From positions 1 to 5,481 of the forward strand of contig JAESPT010000344.1 of NCBI GenBank assembly GCA_016765515.1: a stretch of DNA of 5,481 nucleotides, read 5' to 3'. The DNA is from Sneathiella sp. GTDB lineage: Bacteria; Pseudomonadota; Alphaproteobacteria; Sneathiellales; Sneathiellaceae. How positions within the stretch are numbered: the first letter of the stretch is position 1; the number at the start of each line of letters is the position of its first letter. The notes below the pieces were generated by a model, which was given only the letters and a program-made list of their open reading frames with translations, did not search any database and had not been told where the DNA came from. Position numbers and translations under genes: made by a program. Below are positions 1 to 5,481 of the stretch, in pieces.

Positions 1-116
1 ATGAGTAATGCTATCAATCACTTTCCCAAGTATTACGCGAAACCGCAATGTAATGGGTTTTGGCATAGCTATTCTTCTAGCCGCGGCTTTTGTAAATAGG
101 AAAGTCAATACAGCAT
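1..116. other. Short region downstream of parE, no convincing feature
   Basis: This stretch holds no strong intrinsic terminator for parE: the only symmetric elements are a loopless AGCCGCGGCT palindrome at 79-88 and a 4-bp stem GCTA/TAGC at 68-81. No tRNA is seen. A short plus-strand open frame (8-160) with a hydrophobic stretch is discussed among the findings but is not called a gene. Confidence 0.4.
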
Positions 117-2078
117 TTAAATATCCAGATTTTCCGCGAAGCGGGCATTTTCCTGAATGAAGTTAAAACGAAGTTCTGGCTTTCTGCCCATGAGGCTTTC
201 GACCCGTTCCGACGTTTCGTGATATTCTTCCATGGGCACCTGAATACGTAACAGTGTGCGTTTTTCGGGGTTCATGGTGGTTTCTTTGAGCTGGGCAGGG
301 GGCATTTCACCAAGTCCTTTAAAGCGGCTGATATCGATTTTACCGCGCCCTGTAAATTCTGTTTCCATCAATTTGTCTTTATGCGCGTCATCCATGGCAT
401 AGAAGGTTTTTCCGCCTTGTGTGATGCGATAAAGAGGGGGCTGTGCAAGATACAGATGCCCATCGGTGATCAGTTGCGGCATTTCCTGATAGAAGAACGT
501 CATCAGAAGAGAGGCGATATGGGCGCCGTCCACATCCGCATCGGTCATAATGATAACCTGGTCATAGCGGAGATCTTCGCGGCGGTAGTTATCCCGTGTC
601 CCGCATCCCAATGCCTGGATAAGATCTGAAATTTCCAGGTTAGCCTTGATCTTGGACGCCACAGCGGACGCCACATTGAGGATTTTACCGCGAAGAGGCA
701 GAATGGCCTGGGTTTTTCTGTTCCGTCCCTGTTTGGCCGATCCGCCGGCGCTATCCCCTTCAACGATAAAGATTTCGGTTTCGTCCTTACCGCGTTTGCT
801 GCAATCGGCAAGTTTACCGGGCAGCCGCAAGCGGCTTGTTGCTGATTTGCGGTTGGTTTCTTTTTCGGCTCGTCGGCGGAGACGTTCTTCGGATTTATTG
901 ACGATCCAGGTCAGAAGATTATTTGCCTGATCAGGGGCAGAGACCAACCAGTTATCAAAGTGATCTTTGATCGCCATATCGACAACCCGTGAGGCTTCGC
1001 TGTTTGTAAGCTTTTCTTTGGTTTGTCCTTGAAACTGGGGTTCTGGAATAAAAAGAGACAAGACGCCGGACGCACCGCCCAGGATGTCATCCGCGGTGAT
1101 TTGCGCTGCTTTTTTATTGTTGGTCAACTCACCATAGGCTTTTAGGCCGCGCACCAGAGCCGTTCGAAAACCCGCTTCATGGGTTCCGCCCTCTGACGTC
1201 GGAACCGTATTACAATAGGAATTGAGGAACGCCACATTGTCGTGCGGCCAGGCGATAGCCCATTCGACCCGGCCTTTATTGCCTTCAACTTCGACCCGGC
1301 CGGAAAAAGGTTCCGTGGTGACAGTCTCTCTTCCCTCCACTGTCGCGGAAAGAAAATCTAAAAGGCCGCCTGGAAAATGCAGGGTCGCCTCAGCGGGTGT
1401 TTCGTCCTTAATCAGTTCAGGGGCCGTTTTCCAGCGTATTTCCACACCCCGAAACAGGTAGGCTTTTGATCTCACCAATTTATAAAGTTTGGCCGGGCGC
1501 AGCGCCGTTCCTTTTTCAAAAATCTCCTCATCCGGATGAAAATGGATCGAGGTGCCGCGTCGGTTGGGCGCCGCGCCCACTTTTTCAAGAGGAGTCACAG
1601 GATGCCCGCGAGAAAATTCTTGCCGCCAAAGAACTTTATCCCTGGCGACTTCAACCACAGTTTTGGAAGAGAGGGCATTCACAACGGAAACACCAACACC
1701 ATGCAGGCCGCCCGCAGTATGGTAGACTTTGTTGGAAAATTTACCGCCGGAATGTAACGTCGTCAGAATGACTTCCAACGCTGATTTGTCCTTATATTTT
1801 GGATGCGGGTCAACAGGAATGCCTCGGCCATTATCCCGGATGGACAGAGAACCATCTGCAAAGAGTTCTACATCAATACGGCTGGCAAATCCGGCAACAG
1901 CCTCATCCATGGAGTTATCCAGAACTTCCGCCGCCAAATGGTGCCGTGCCCGTTCATCAATGCCGCCAATATACATGCCCGGTCGCTTGCGGACGGGCTC
2001 AAGTCCTTCAAGAACTTCAATGTCCTTGGCAGAATAATCGGATGTTTCGGCTTTTGGTTGCTGAAAAAGGTCAGACAT
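117..2078 (-). CDS. parE: DNA topoisomerase IV subunit B (ParE)
   Basis: This is the ATPase subunit of topoisomerase IV, the type IIA enzyme that with ParC (not in this window) decatenates daughter chromosomes and relaxes supercoils in the cytoplasm. The 653-residue protein is full length for an alphaproteobacterial ParE. The GHKL ATPase domain comes first: EVLDNSMDEA at 51-60 (E51 is the expected catalytic base, N55 the Mg-ATP ligand), DNGRGIP at 82-88 and GGLHGVGVSVVNALS at 123-137. The transducer domain carries the ATP-sensing lysine in QTKEKL at 352-357. The TOPRIM domain has IVEGDSAGG at 438-446 (E440), PLRGKILNV at 461-469 and the metal-binding TDADVDGAH at 512-520. The C-terminal part has FKGLGEM at 586-592 and ends IQENARFAENLDI. 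That tail, together with the lack of the GyrB insert and of a GyrB-type end, favours ParE over GyrB. The ATG is chosen because the MSDLFQ start and the AKDIEVLEGLEPVRKRPGMYIGG-type lead-in fit the family; only a weak GGA lies ahead of it. It is divergent from the thioesterase gene. Confidence 0.97.
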   Translation of the reverse strand: MSDLFQQPKAETSDYSAKDIEVLEGLEPVRKRPGMYIGGIDERARHHLAAEVLDNSMDEAVAGFASRIDVELFADGSLSIRDNGRGIPVDPHPKYKDKSALEVILTTLHSGGKFSNKVYHTAGGLHGVGVSVVNALSSKTVVEVARDKVLWRQEFSRGHPVTPLEKVGAAPNRRGTSIHFHPDEEIFEKGTALRPAKLYKLVRSKAYLFRGVEIRWKTAPELIKDETPAEATLHFPGGLLDFLSATVEGRETVTTEPFSGRVEVEGNKGRVEWAIAWPHDNVAFLNSYCNTVPTSEGGTHEAGFRTALVRGLKAYGELTNNKKAAQITADDILGGASGVLSLFIPEPQFQGQTKEKLTNSEASRVVDMAIKDHFDNWLVSAPDQANNLLTWIVNKSEERLRRRAEKETNRKSATSRLRLPGKLADCSKRGKDETEIFIVEGDSAGGSAKQGRNRKTQAILPLRGKILNVASAVASKIKANLEISDLIQALGCGTRDNYRREDLRYDQVIIMTDADVDGAHIASLLMTFFYQEMPQLITDGHLYLAQPPLYRITQGGKTFYAMDDAHKDKLMETEFTGRGKIDISRFKGLGEMPPAQLKETTMNPEKRTLLRIQVPMEEYHETSERVESLMGRKPELRFNFIQENARFAENLDI

Positions 2079-2108
2079 ATGTTCCGGTTCACTACTCTAA
2101 TAACTTCG

Positions 2109-2114
2109 ATTATA
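2109..2114 (-). promoter_or_regulatory. Candidate -10 box for parE
   Basis: Read on the minus strand this is a perfect TATAAT, about 30 bp ahead of the parE ATG, which would give a leader of roughly 24 nt. No good -35 is present at 16-18 bp spacing (the hexamers there are GAGAGA-like), so either an activator helps or this is only an AT-rich coincidence. It is a sequence call only. Confidence 0.4.
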
Positions 2115-2130
2115 GGATGATAGAATACTG

Positions 2131-2158
2131 TTCTCTCGCGCCAAGGAAAGTGTATAAT
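2131..2158 (+). promoter_or_regulatory. Candidate promoter for the acyl-CoA thioesterase gene
   Basis: A perfect TATAAT at 2153-2158 lies about 40 bp before the thioesterase ATG. The best -35 partner is TTCTCT at 2131-2136 with a 16-bp spacer, matching only three of six consensus bases. The implied start site is near 2165, leaving a leader of about 34 nt that includes an AGGA at 2184-2187. Its -35 zone falls in the same few bases as the -35 zone of the opposing parE promoter. Confidence 0.45.
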
Positions 2159-2198
2159 TTATCTATTCTACAAAAATATTTTCAGGAAACCCGCTTTT

Positions 2199-2576
2199 AT
2201 GACAACAGATTTTCGTGATCCGATCATTAGAACAGCGCCGCAGCCTAAGGATTGCAACAATAATGGCGATATTTTTGGCGGTTGGGTTCTCTCTCAAATG
2301 GATATTGCCGGGGGAGTCCTGGCAGCCCGGCGAGCTCAGGGCCGTGTTGTTACGGTTGCTGTAGAAGCCATGACATTTCATCAGCCGATCAAGACCGGGG
2401 ATGTGGTGAGTATCTATGGAGAGATAACAAAAGTGGGCCGCACATCCATGCATATCACACTAACAACAATTGTTGTTCGCAAACTGGATCCCACGGAAAT
2501 CAAAGTCACCGAAGGGACTTATATCTTTGTTGCTATTGATGAAGAGGGCAACCCACGACAAGTTCCCACAGAATAA
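2199..2576 (+). CDS. Acyl-CoA thioesterase, YciA-type hotdog fold
   Basis: This is a cytoplasmic thioesterase that hydrolyses acyl-CoA esters to free acid and CoA; YciA-type enzymes are generally broad in substrate and form oligomers of single hotdog domains. The 125 residues form one such domain. The diagnostic YciA signature is present: PKDCNNNGDIFGGWVLSQMD at 16-35, where N20-N22 and the MD aspartate (D35) lie in the active-site segment that precedes the long hotdog helix. The second core segment reads GRVVTVAVEAMTFHQPIKTGDVV at about 48-70, followed by strands to VAIDEEGNPRQVPTE at the C-terminus, which is also the family's usual ending. Length is normal (YciA proteins are about 130 residues). 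The ATG has an AGGA 11 nt upstream, slightly far but acceptable. The gene is divergent from parE and convergent with the 2TM gene, so it is probably monocistronic. The physiological substrate cannot be read from the sequence, so no gene symbol is given. Confidence 0.93.
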   Translation: MTTDFRDPIIRTAPQPKDCNNNGDIFGGWVLSQMDIAGGVLAARRAQGRVVTVAVEAMTFHQPIKTGDVVSIYGEITKVGRTSMHITLTTIVVRKLDPTEIKVTEGTYIFVAIDEEGNPRQVPTE

Positions 2577-2598
2577 TTTACCCTGGTTGCATTTGAGG

Positions 2599-2898
2599 TT
2601 AGTGGGAAGACATCGACGCCTTTTTAGCTTTTTTGGCTAAAAGTTCTTGTACTTTTCTCTCTTCCCAATTCTCGTCAAATATTGGGAAAAAGGCTATAAT
2701 TTGGGTCCAATGCAGAGTAACGGAAAATCCCCATCCAATCATCGGCCATCTGGCCCAATAATAAGAGGACGTCATCCAGTTTAAAATATGTAAAAATACG
2801 ATGACGACAACATATGTCGCCAAATGTCGGTAGAAAAATCGAAGTTGACGCACCTTCTTTCTGGCTTGCTCAATTTCTTTTTCATCTTCGTTGGTCAT
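2599..2898 (-). CDS. Small membrane protein with 2TM domain
   Basis: A 99-residue protein of the stand-alone '2TM domain' type, whose molecular function is not known; in some bacteria the same domain sits at the N-terminus of histidine kinases. A charged N-terminal stretch (residues 1-20, rich in E, K and R) precedes the core motif FFYRHLATYVV at 21-31. Two membrane helices follow: about 26-43 (ending HILNWM) and about 52-72 (WPMIGWGFSVTLHWTQIIAF). The aromatic WARWPMIGWG turn and the H of TLHW are typical of the family. After the second helix come FDENWEERKVQELL and a basic Lys/Ala-rich tail. Both termini are expected in the cytoplasm. The ATG is supported by a GGAG (complement of 2905-2908) 6 nt upstream and by a well-placed promoter. 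The gene is convergent with the thioesterase, with only 22 bp between the stop codons. The family call is from motif recognition and is fairly firm; the function is not. Confidence 0.85.
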   Translation of the reverse strand: MTNEDEKEIEQARKKVRQLRFFYRHLATYVVVIVFLHILNWMTSSYYWARWPMIGWGFSVTLHWTQIIAFFPIFDENWEERKVQELLAKKAKKASMSSH

Positions 2899-2924
2899 GT
2901 TTTTCTCCAGACTGCACTGTCTGA

Positions 2925-2953
2925 AAGATAGGGCCGAGATCCTTCCTTGTCAG
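2925..2953 (-). promoter_or_regulatory. Sigma70-like promoter for the 2TM-domain gene
   Basis: On the minus strand, CTGACA (complement of 2948-2953, five of six matches to TTGACA) and TATCTT (complement of 2925-2930) are separated by exactly 17 bp. Transcription would start near 2918, giving a leader of about 20 nt that holds the GGAG ribosome site at 2905-2908. This is the best-formed promoter in the window. It remains a sequence prediction. Confidence 0.6.
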
Positions 2954-3076
2954 GCATTAAGCTCCAAAAATGTGATTTACGTTACGGGTGAAGATTAATT
3001 GGTTACGCAGAAATTTAAAATTTTACAGGATATCGTGAATTACTTATTCATTTGACTGTTGCGTAACAATAGTAAA

Positions 3077-3104
3077 TTTATACAACAATGGATAACGTTA
3101 TACT
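3077..3104 (+). promoter_or_regulatory. Candidate promoter for the two-lipoprotein operon
   Basis: TTTATA at 3077-3082 and TATACT at 3099-3104 are separated by 16 bp, matching four of six and five of six consensus bases. The start site would be near 3111, leaving a leader of about 57 nt before the first lipoprotein ATG. The -10 box overlaps the right half of a perfect palindrome at 3092-3101. A TTGACT at 3052-3057 lies further upstream but has no good -10 at proper spacing. The surrounding DNA is AT-rich, so chance matches are likely. Confidence 0.4.
3092..3101. promoter_or_regulatory. 10-bp palindrome overlapping the lipoprotein promoter, possible operator
   Basis: ATAACGTTAT is a perfect inverted repeat that overlaps the candidate -10 box at 3099-3104 by three bases. 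A dimeric regulator bound here would block that promoter. No known regulator site is recognised. Related GTTACG words occur at 2981-2986, 3002-3008 and, inverted, at 3061-3067. One 10-bp palindrome in AT-rich DNA may also be chance. Confidence 0.25.
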
Positions 3105-3139
3105 CGTGTGAAAACTCAACGATCATGACGATTTTAAAA

Positions 3140-3145
3140 TATAAT
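3140..3145 (+). promoter_or_regulatory. Alternative -10 box close to the first lipoprotein gene
   Basis: A perfect TATAAT lies 22 bp before the lipoprotein ATG. It would give a very short leader of about 16 nt, still enough to contain the AGAG at 3158-3161. There is no recognisable -35 at 16-18 bp (the hexamers are CAACGA-like), and the DNA is highly AT-rich, so it ranks below the TATACT box upstream. Confidence 0.25.
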
Positions 3146-3167
3146 AAACAATGAGTTAGAGTAACAA

Positions 3168-3557
3168 ATGATTAAAAAAATTGCCTTAATTGGTCTCAGC
3201 CTGTTTATCCTTACTGGTTGTGGTACATGGTCTCACACAGAAGCCAAAAAAGATGGAAAAGCCGTTCTAGTTGCAACAACTGGAGAAGAGACAAAAAATC
3301 CAGACGATATAATTATAAGCAAAGAAGATATCACGGATAAAAAATACACTGTGGTTGCGGAACTTGATGTTGTAGTCAACAAAACGACGATCTTTCACGA
3401 AGACCCAACACCTGAATTGGTCGATGTAAAATTGAAGGAAGCTGCTGCCAAATTAGGAGCAGATGCTGTTATTCTAGTTAGATACGGCTCTGTTGGCATG
3501 TCTCTGGTCAGTTGGGGATCTCTTGGAGGAAAAGGTCGAGCCATTCGATTTGATTGA
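3168..3557 (+). CDS. Predicted lipoprotein, unknown function (first of tandem pair)
   Basis: A 129-residue predicted lipoprotein with no function that I can name. The signal peptide is classic: lysines at 3-4, a hydrophobic core from 5 to about 16, and the lipobox LTGC with the acylated cysteine at 18. The mature protein is about 112 residues. Residue 19 is Gly rather than Asp, so outer-membrane sorting is the default guess. The mature part begins with a polar linker, then IIISKEDITDKKYTVVAELDV (48-68), a V/T-rich strand with TTIFHEDP (73-80), a helix around 83-97, and LGADAVILVRYGSVG at 96-110. The strand, helix and LGADAVI-strand order resembles small heavy-metal-binding/YbjQ-like and related lipoprotein domains, but this is a weak structural analogy, not an assignment. 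A weak AGAG at 3158-3161 serves as the ribosome site. It is followed after 11 bp by a second lipoprotein gene on the same strand. Confidence 0.85.
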   Translation: MIKKIALIGLSLFILTGCGTWSHTEAKKDGKAVLVATTGEETKNPDDIIISKEDITDKKYTVVAELDVVVNKTTIFHEDPTPELVDVKLKEAAAKLGADAVILVRYGSVGMSLVSWGSLGGKGRAIRFD

Positions 3558-3561
3558 GAGG
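3556..3561 (+). promoter_or_regulatory. Ribosome binding site that fixes the second lipoprotein start
   Basis: GAGAGG lies 7 nt before the ATG at 3569 and overlaps the TGA stop of the first lipoprotein (3555-3557). This favours the ATG over the in-frame TTG at 3554, which would itself sit inside this site. The overlap suggests translational coupling of the two genes. Confidence 0.65.
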
Positions 3562-3568
3562 CACATTT

Positions 3569-3970
3569 ATGACTTTAAACACTGGAAAAAAACATCGCAA
3601 TTTTCTGATTTGTTTCGTGGCTATTTTTGTCGTTAGTTGTGCTCGTAGCGCTCCTGATCTGCCACCAGATACGCATGGAAAGTCCCCGGAGGAGGCCGCA
3701 ATCCTCCTCAATATATCCGATAAGGATATGGCTTTGGAATGTTTGCAAATTGATAAGGAAAGAAAAGAGCTTTCTCAAATCCATTCTGGTCAGGAGGCAA
3801 AAATCAGAAGCAACCGGACAAATAATCAGGTAGCAGGGTATTTAGGCACTTTTTTTCTACCAGCATATTTGGCAACTAAACACAATTCAGCGGCAAAAGA
3901 TAAACTGGATGCAATTCAAATCAGATTTGATCAGTTATATTTTCTGGGACATATAAAAAACTGTAAATAA
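3569..3970 (+). CDS. Predicted small lipoprotein, unknown function (second of tandem pair)
   Basis: A 133-residue predicted lipoprotein counted from the ATG at 3569; the upstream in-frame TTG at 3554 is rejected because the ribosome site lies between the two. The N-terminus is basic (KKHR at 7-10), the hydrophobic core spans 12-22, and the lipobox VVSC places the lipidated cysteine at 24. After a proline-rich linker (APDLPPD, 28-34) comes SPEEAAILLNISDKDMALEC with Cys58, a charged helical stretch to about 83, and NNQVAGYLGTFFLPAYLAT (85-103), which is hydrophobic but contains Gly and Pro. A second helical stretch ends with Cys132, one residue before the end. Cys58 and Cys132 could form a disulfide in the periplasm (inference). 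The arrangement recalls small proteobacterial lipoproteins with NQ..GY and a C-terminal Cys, for which I know no function. It is probably co-transcribed with the preceding lipoprotein gene and is convergent with the GcvT-domain gene. Confidence 0.8.
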   Translation: MTLNTGKKHRNFLICFVAIFVVSCARSAPDLPPDTHGKSPEEAAILLNISDKDMALECLQIDKERKELSQIHSGQEAKIRSNRTNNQVAGYLGTFFLPAYLATKHNSAAKDKLDAIQIRFDQLYFLGHIKNCK

Positions 3971-4015
3971 TCATAATTATAGACGTCTAGCATGCAAAGA
4001 AATACCTATGAATTT

Positions 4016-5481
4016 TTAGCATTTTACCTTTTTCATTTCCGGATCATAAAGGGCTTTTGTATGGAGCGTGGCCGGGATGCGTTGGGTCGCCACATCCAGC
4101 TCGTATGTCCCCGATTCCAAATATTTTAGGTCAACACCGTCTGGATTGCGCACATAGCCGTAGCCTATTGGTTTATCAACAGTATGACCATATCCTGCTG
4201 ATGTGAGCCAGCCGACGCGTTCGCCGTTGCGATAAATGGTCTCTCGGCCAAGCAGGACACAGGTTTTATCTTCAACAGTAAAGCAAGCAAGGCGCTTTTT
4301 AATCCCTGCTTTCTTTTGAGTGATCAGCGCCGCTCGGCCTTTGAATATAATATCTGTTTTTAATTTCATAGCCCAGCCCAGGCCCGCTTCCCAAGGCGTA
4401 TGGTCTGGACCGATATCTGACCCCCATGCCCGGTATCCTTTTTCAAGGCGCAAGGACTCAATGGCTCTGTAACCGGCATTTTGAAGACCAACCGCGTGTC
4501 CTTCTCTCATTAAGGTATCATAGACACCAGCGGCATACTCCGTGGGCATATGAAGCTCCCATCCCAATTCGCCCACATAAGTCAGGCGAAGGGCGAGGAC
4601 CGGAGCGCCGGCAACCGAAATCTTTTGCGCTGTGCCAAAGGGGAAGGCTTCATTGGCAATATCGTCCTGGGTCAAGCTTTGTAAAATTTGCCGAGATTTT
4701 GGTCCCATTAACGACAAGACGGTGCGTGAAGACGTGATATCAACAAGATTGACCTCCAACCCTTCTGGAATATTTCGTTTTATCCAGTCGAAGTCATGGG
4801 TGGCAAAACCTGTGCCGGTTACAATGTAGAAACGATCCTCAGCTTCACGAACCACTGTCAGATCGCATTCGATACCCCCATGATTGTTTAACATCTGGGT
4901 GTAGATGACACTGCCGACCGGTTTGCTGATGTCATTCGCGCAAATCCAGTTTAAGGCTTCTTCAGAATCCTTGCCGATCATTAGAAATTTGGCAAAGGAA
5001 GTCTGGTCAAACACAGCTGCAGCTCCTCTTGTCGCTTTATGTTCTCGGGCAACTGCATAAAACCAGCTTTGGCGGCCATAGGTATAAACATCTTTGGGCT
5101 TTTCGCCTCGGGAAATATCGGCAAACCAGTTCGGGCGCTCCCAGCCTAATTTCTCACCAAAACACGCTCCGCTGTTTTTCAACCGATCATACAGCGGAGA
5201 GCAGCGTCCACCACGCCCGGCGGAATATTCCTCATGGGGCCAGGCAATTGTATAATGTTTGCCATAGGCTTCCAGAGTTCTGGTGCGAACCCAATCGGTG
5301 TCCCAGTGCCTATTCCCGAATCTGCGAATATCTACGGGCCAGACATCAAAAGGGGGTTCTCCCTTGTGAACCCATTCGGCAAGAACCATTCCAGCACCAC
5401 CGCCCGCTGCGATGCCAAAGGCATTGAAACCTGCACCAACATAGAAATTGCGCAGCTCCGGTGCTTCCCCCAAAATGAAAT
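4016..5481 (-). CDS. FAD-dependent oxidoreductase/GcvT fusion, dimethylglycine/sarcosine dehydrogenase-like (5' end outside window)
   Basis: This is the C-terminal 487 residues of a protein whose family is usually about 800-850 residues; the reading frame runs open to the right edge, so the true start and the Rossmann FAD-binding region are not seen. Numbered from the first complete visible codon, residues 1-47 are the end of the DAO-type oxidoreductase domain (YVGAGFNAFGIAAGGGAG, then WPVDIRRF). About 50-108 is the FAO_M linker domain, ending just before GWERPNWF (112-119). The GcvT folate-binding domain follows to about 380: FDQTSF (157-162), LNNHGGIECDLTV (197-209), YVGELGWEL (301-309), ESLRLEKGYRAWG (341-353) and PWEAGLGW (362-369). 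The GCV_T_C barrel occupies about 395-475. Family members oxidatively demethylate dimethylglycine, sarcosine or related methylamines and pass the one-carbon unit to tetrahydrofolate, usually in glycine betaine catabolism. The substrate cannot be decided here because several paralogues share this architecture. The frame is intact. Confidence 0.92.
   Translation of the reverse strand, partial: FILGEAPELRNFYVGAGFNAFGIAAGGGAGMVLAEWVHKGEPPFDVWPVDIRRFGNRHWDTDWVRTRTLEAYGKHYTIAWPHEEYSAGRGGRCSPLYDRLKNSGACFGEKLGWERPNWFADISRGEKPKDVYTYGRQSWFYAVAREHKATRGAAAVFDQTSFAKFLMIGKDSEEALNWICANDISKPVGSVIYTQMLNNHGGIECDLTVVREAEDRFYIVTGTGFATHDFDWIKRNIPEGLEVNLVDITSSRTVLSLMGPKSRQILQSLTQDDIANEAFPFGTAQKISVAGAPVLALRLTYVGELGWELHMPTEYAAGVYDTLMREGHAVGLQNAGYRAIESLRLEKGYRAWGSDIGPDHTPWEAGLGWAMKLKTDIIFKGRAALITQKKAGIKKRLACFTVEDKTCVLLGRETIYRNGERVGWLTSAGYGHTVDKPIGYGYVRNPDGVDLKYLESGTYELDVATQRIPATLHTKALYDPEMKKVKC

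Noticed and set aside
79..88. AGCCGCGGCT followed by TTTT as a terminator at the left end
   Set aside because: It is a loopless palindrome with only four T residues, oriented the wrong way for ending parE transcripts.
1466..1771. Long open frames on the plus strand within parE, and similar ones across the GcvT-domain gene
   Set aside because: They lie opposite well-conserved coding sequence, have no ribosome sites and show no recognisable protein features; they are by-products of the codon use of the genes on the other strand.
2081..2090. GTTCCGGTTC in front of parE as an SOS (LexA) box
   Set aside because: The two GTTC words are separated by 2 bases; the alphaproteobacterial box needs GTTC-N7-GTTC, and no such spacing is found in this intergenic region.
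2621..2643. AT-rich hairpin TTTTTAGC / GCTAAAAG near the end of the thioesterase gene, as an intrinsic terminator
   Set aside because: The 8-bp stem has only two G-C pairs plus one G-T pair and is not followed by a T-run on the plus strand. It lies within the Lys/Ala-coding tail of the 2TM gene, whose repeated AAA/GCT-like codons explain the symmetry.
3554..3568. TTG at 3554 as start of the second lipoprotein, adding five residues
   Set aside because: The GAGAGG ribosome site lies within this stretch at proper distance from the ATG at 3569, and the shorter N-terminus gives a normal lipoprotein signal peptide.
3980..3989. Perfect palindrome TAGACGTCTA between the convergent second lipoprotein and GcvT-domain genes, as a shared terminator
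   Set aside because: There is no loop and no adjacent T-run on either strand, so it cannot form a standard terminator hairpin. No strong intrinsic terminator is visible in 3971-4015.

Overview
The window looks like a stretch of alphaproteobacterial chromosome of moderate GC. This is inferred from three proteins that read clearly as familiar families: a ParE ending in the typical ...ENLDI tail, a YciA-type acyl-CoA thioesterase, and a fused FAD-oxidoreductase/GcvT protein of the dimethylglycine/sarcosine dehydrogenase type, which many alphaproteobacteria (often marine ones) carry in several copies. The genus cannot be fixed from the sequence alone.

Layout: (1) 1-116 is a short tail downstream of parE with no convincing gene. 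(2) 117-2078, minus strand, is a complete parE (topoisomerase IV subunit B). (3) 2079-2198 is a compact divergent promoter region between parE and (4) 2199-2576, plus strand, the acyl-CoA thioesterase. (5) 2599-2898, minus strand, is a small '2TM domain' membrane protein, convergent with the thioesterase and carrying a good sigma70-like promoter of its own. (6) 2899-3167 is an AT-rich intergenic region with promoter-like sequences, a perfect 10-bp palindrome and repeated GTTACG words. (7) 3168-3557 and 3569-3970, plus strand, are two small predicted lipoproteins in one operon, 11 bp apart. (8) 4016 to the right edge, minus strand, is the C-terminal part of the FAD/GcvT-domain enzyme; its N-terminal FAD-binding part lies outside the window.

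The genes do not form one pathway. ParE is housekeeping (chromosome decatenation), the thioesterase acts on acyl-CoA pools, and the GcvT-domain enzyme belongs to one-carbon/methylated-amine catabolism. The least understood part is the pair of tandem lipoproteins and the AT-rich control region in front of it; this is the only candidate for a poorly described system here. I see no mobile elements, CRISPR arrays, tRNAs, rRNAs or frameshifted genes.
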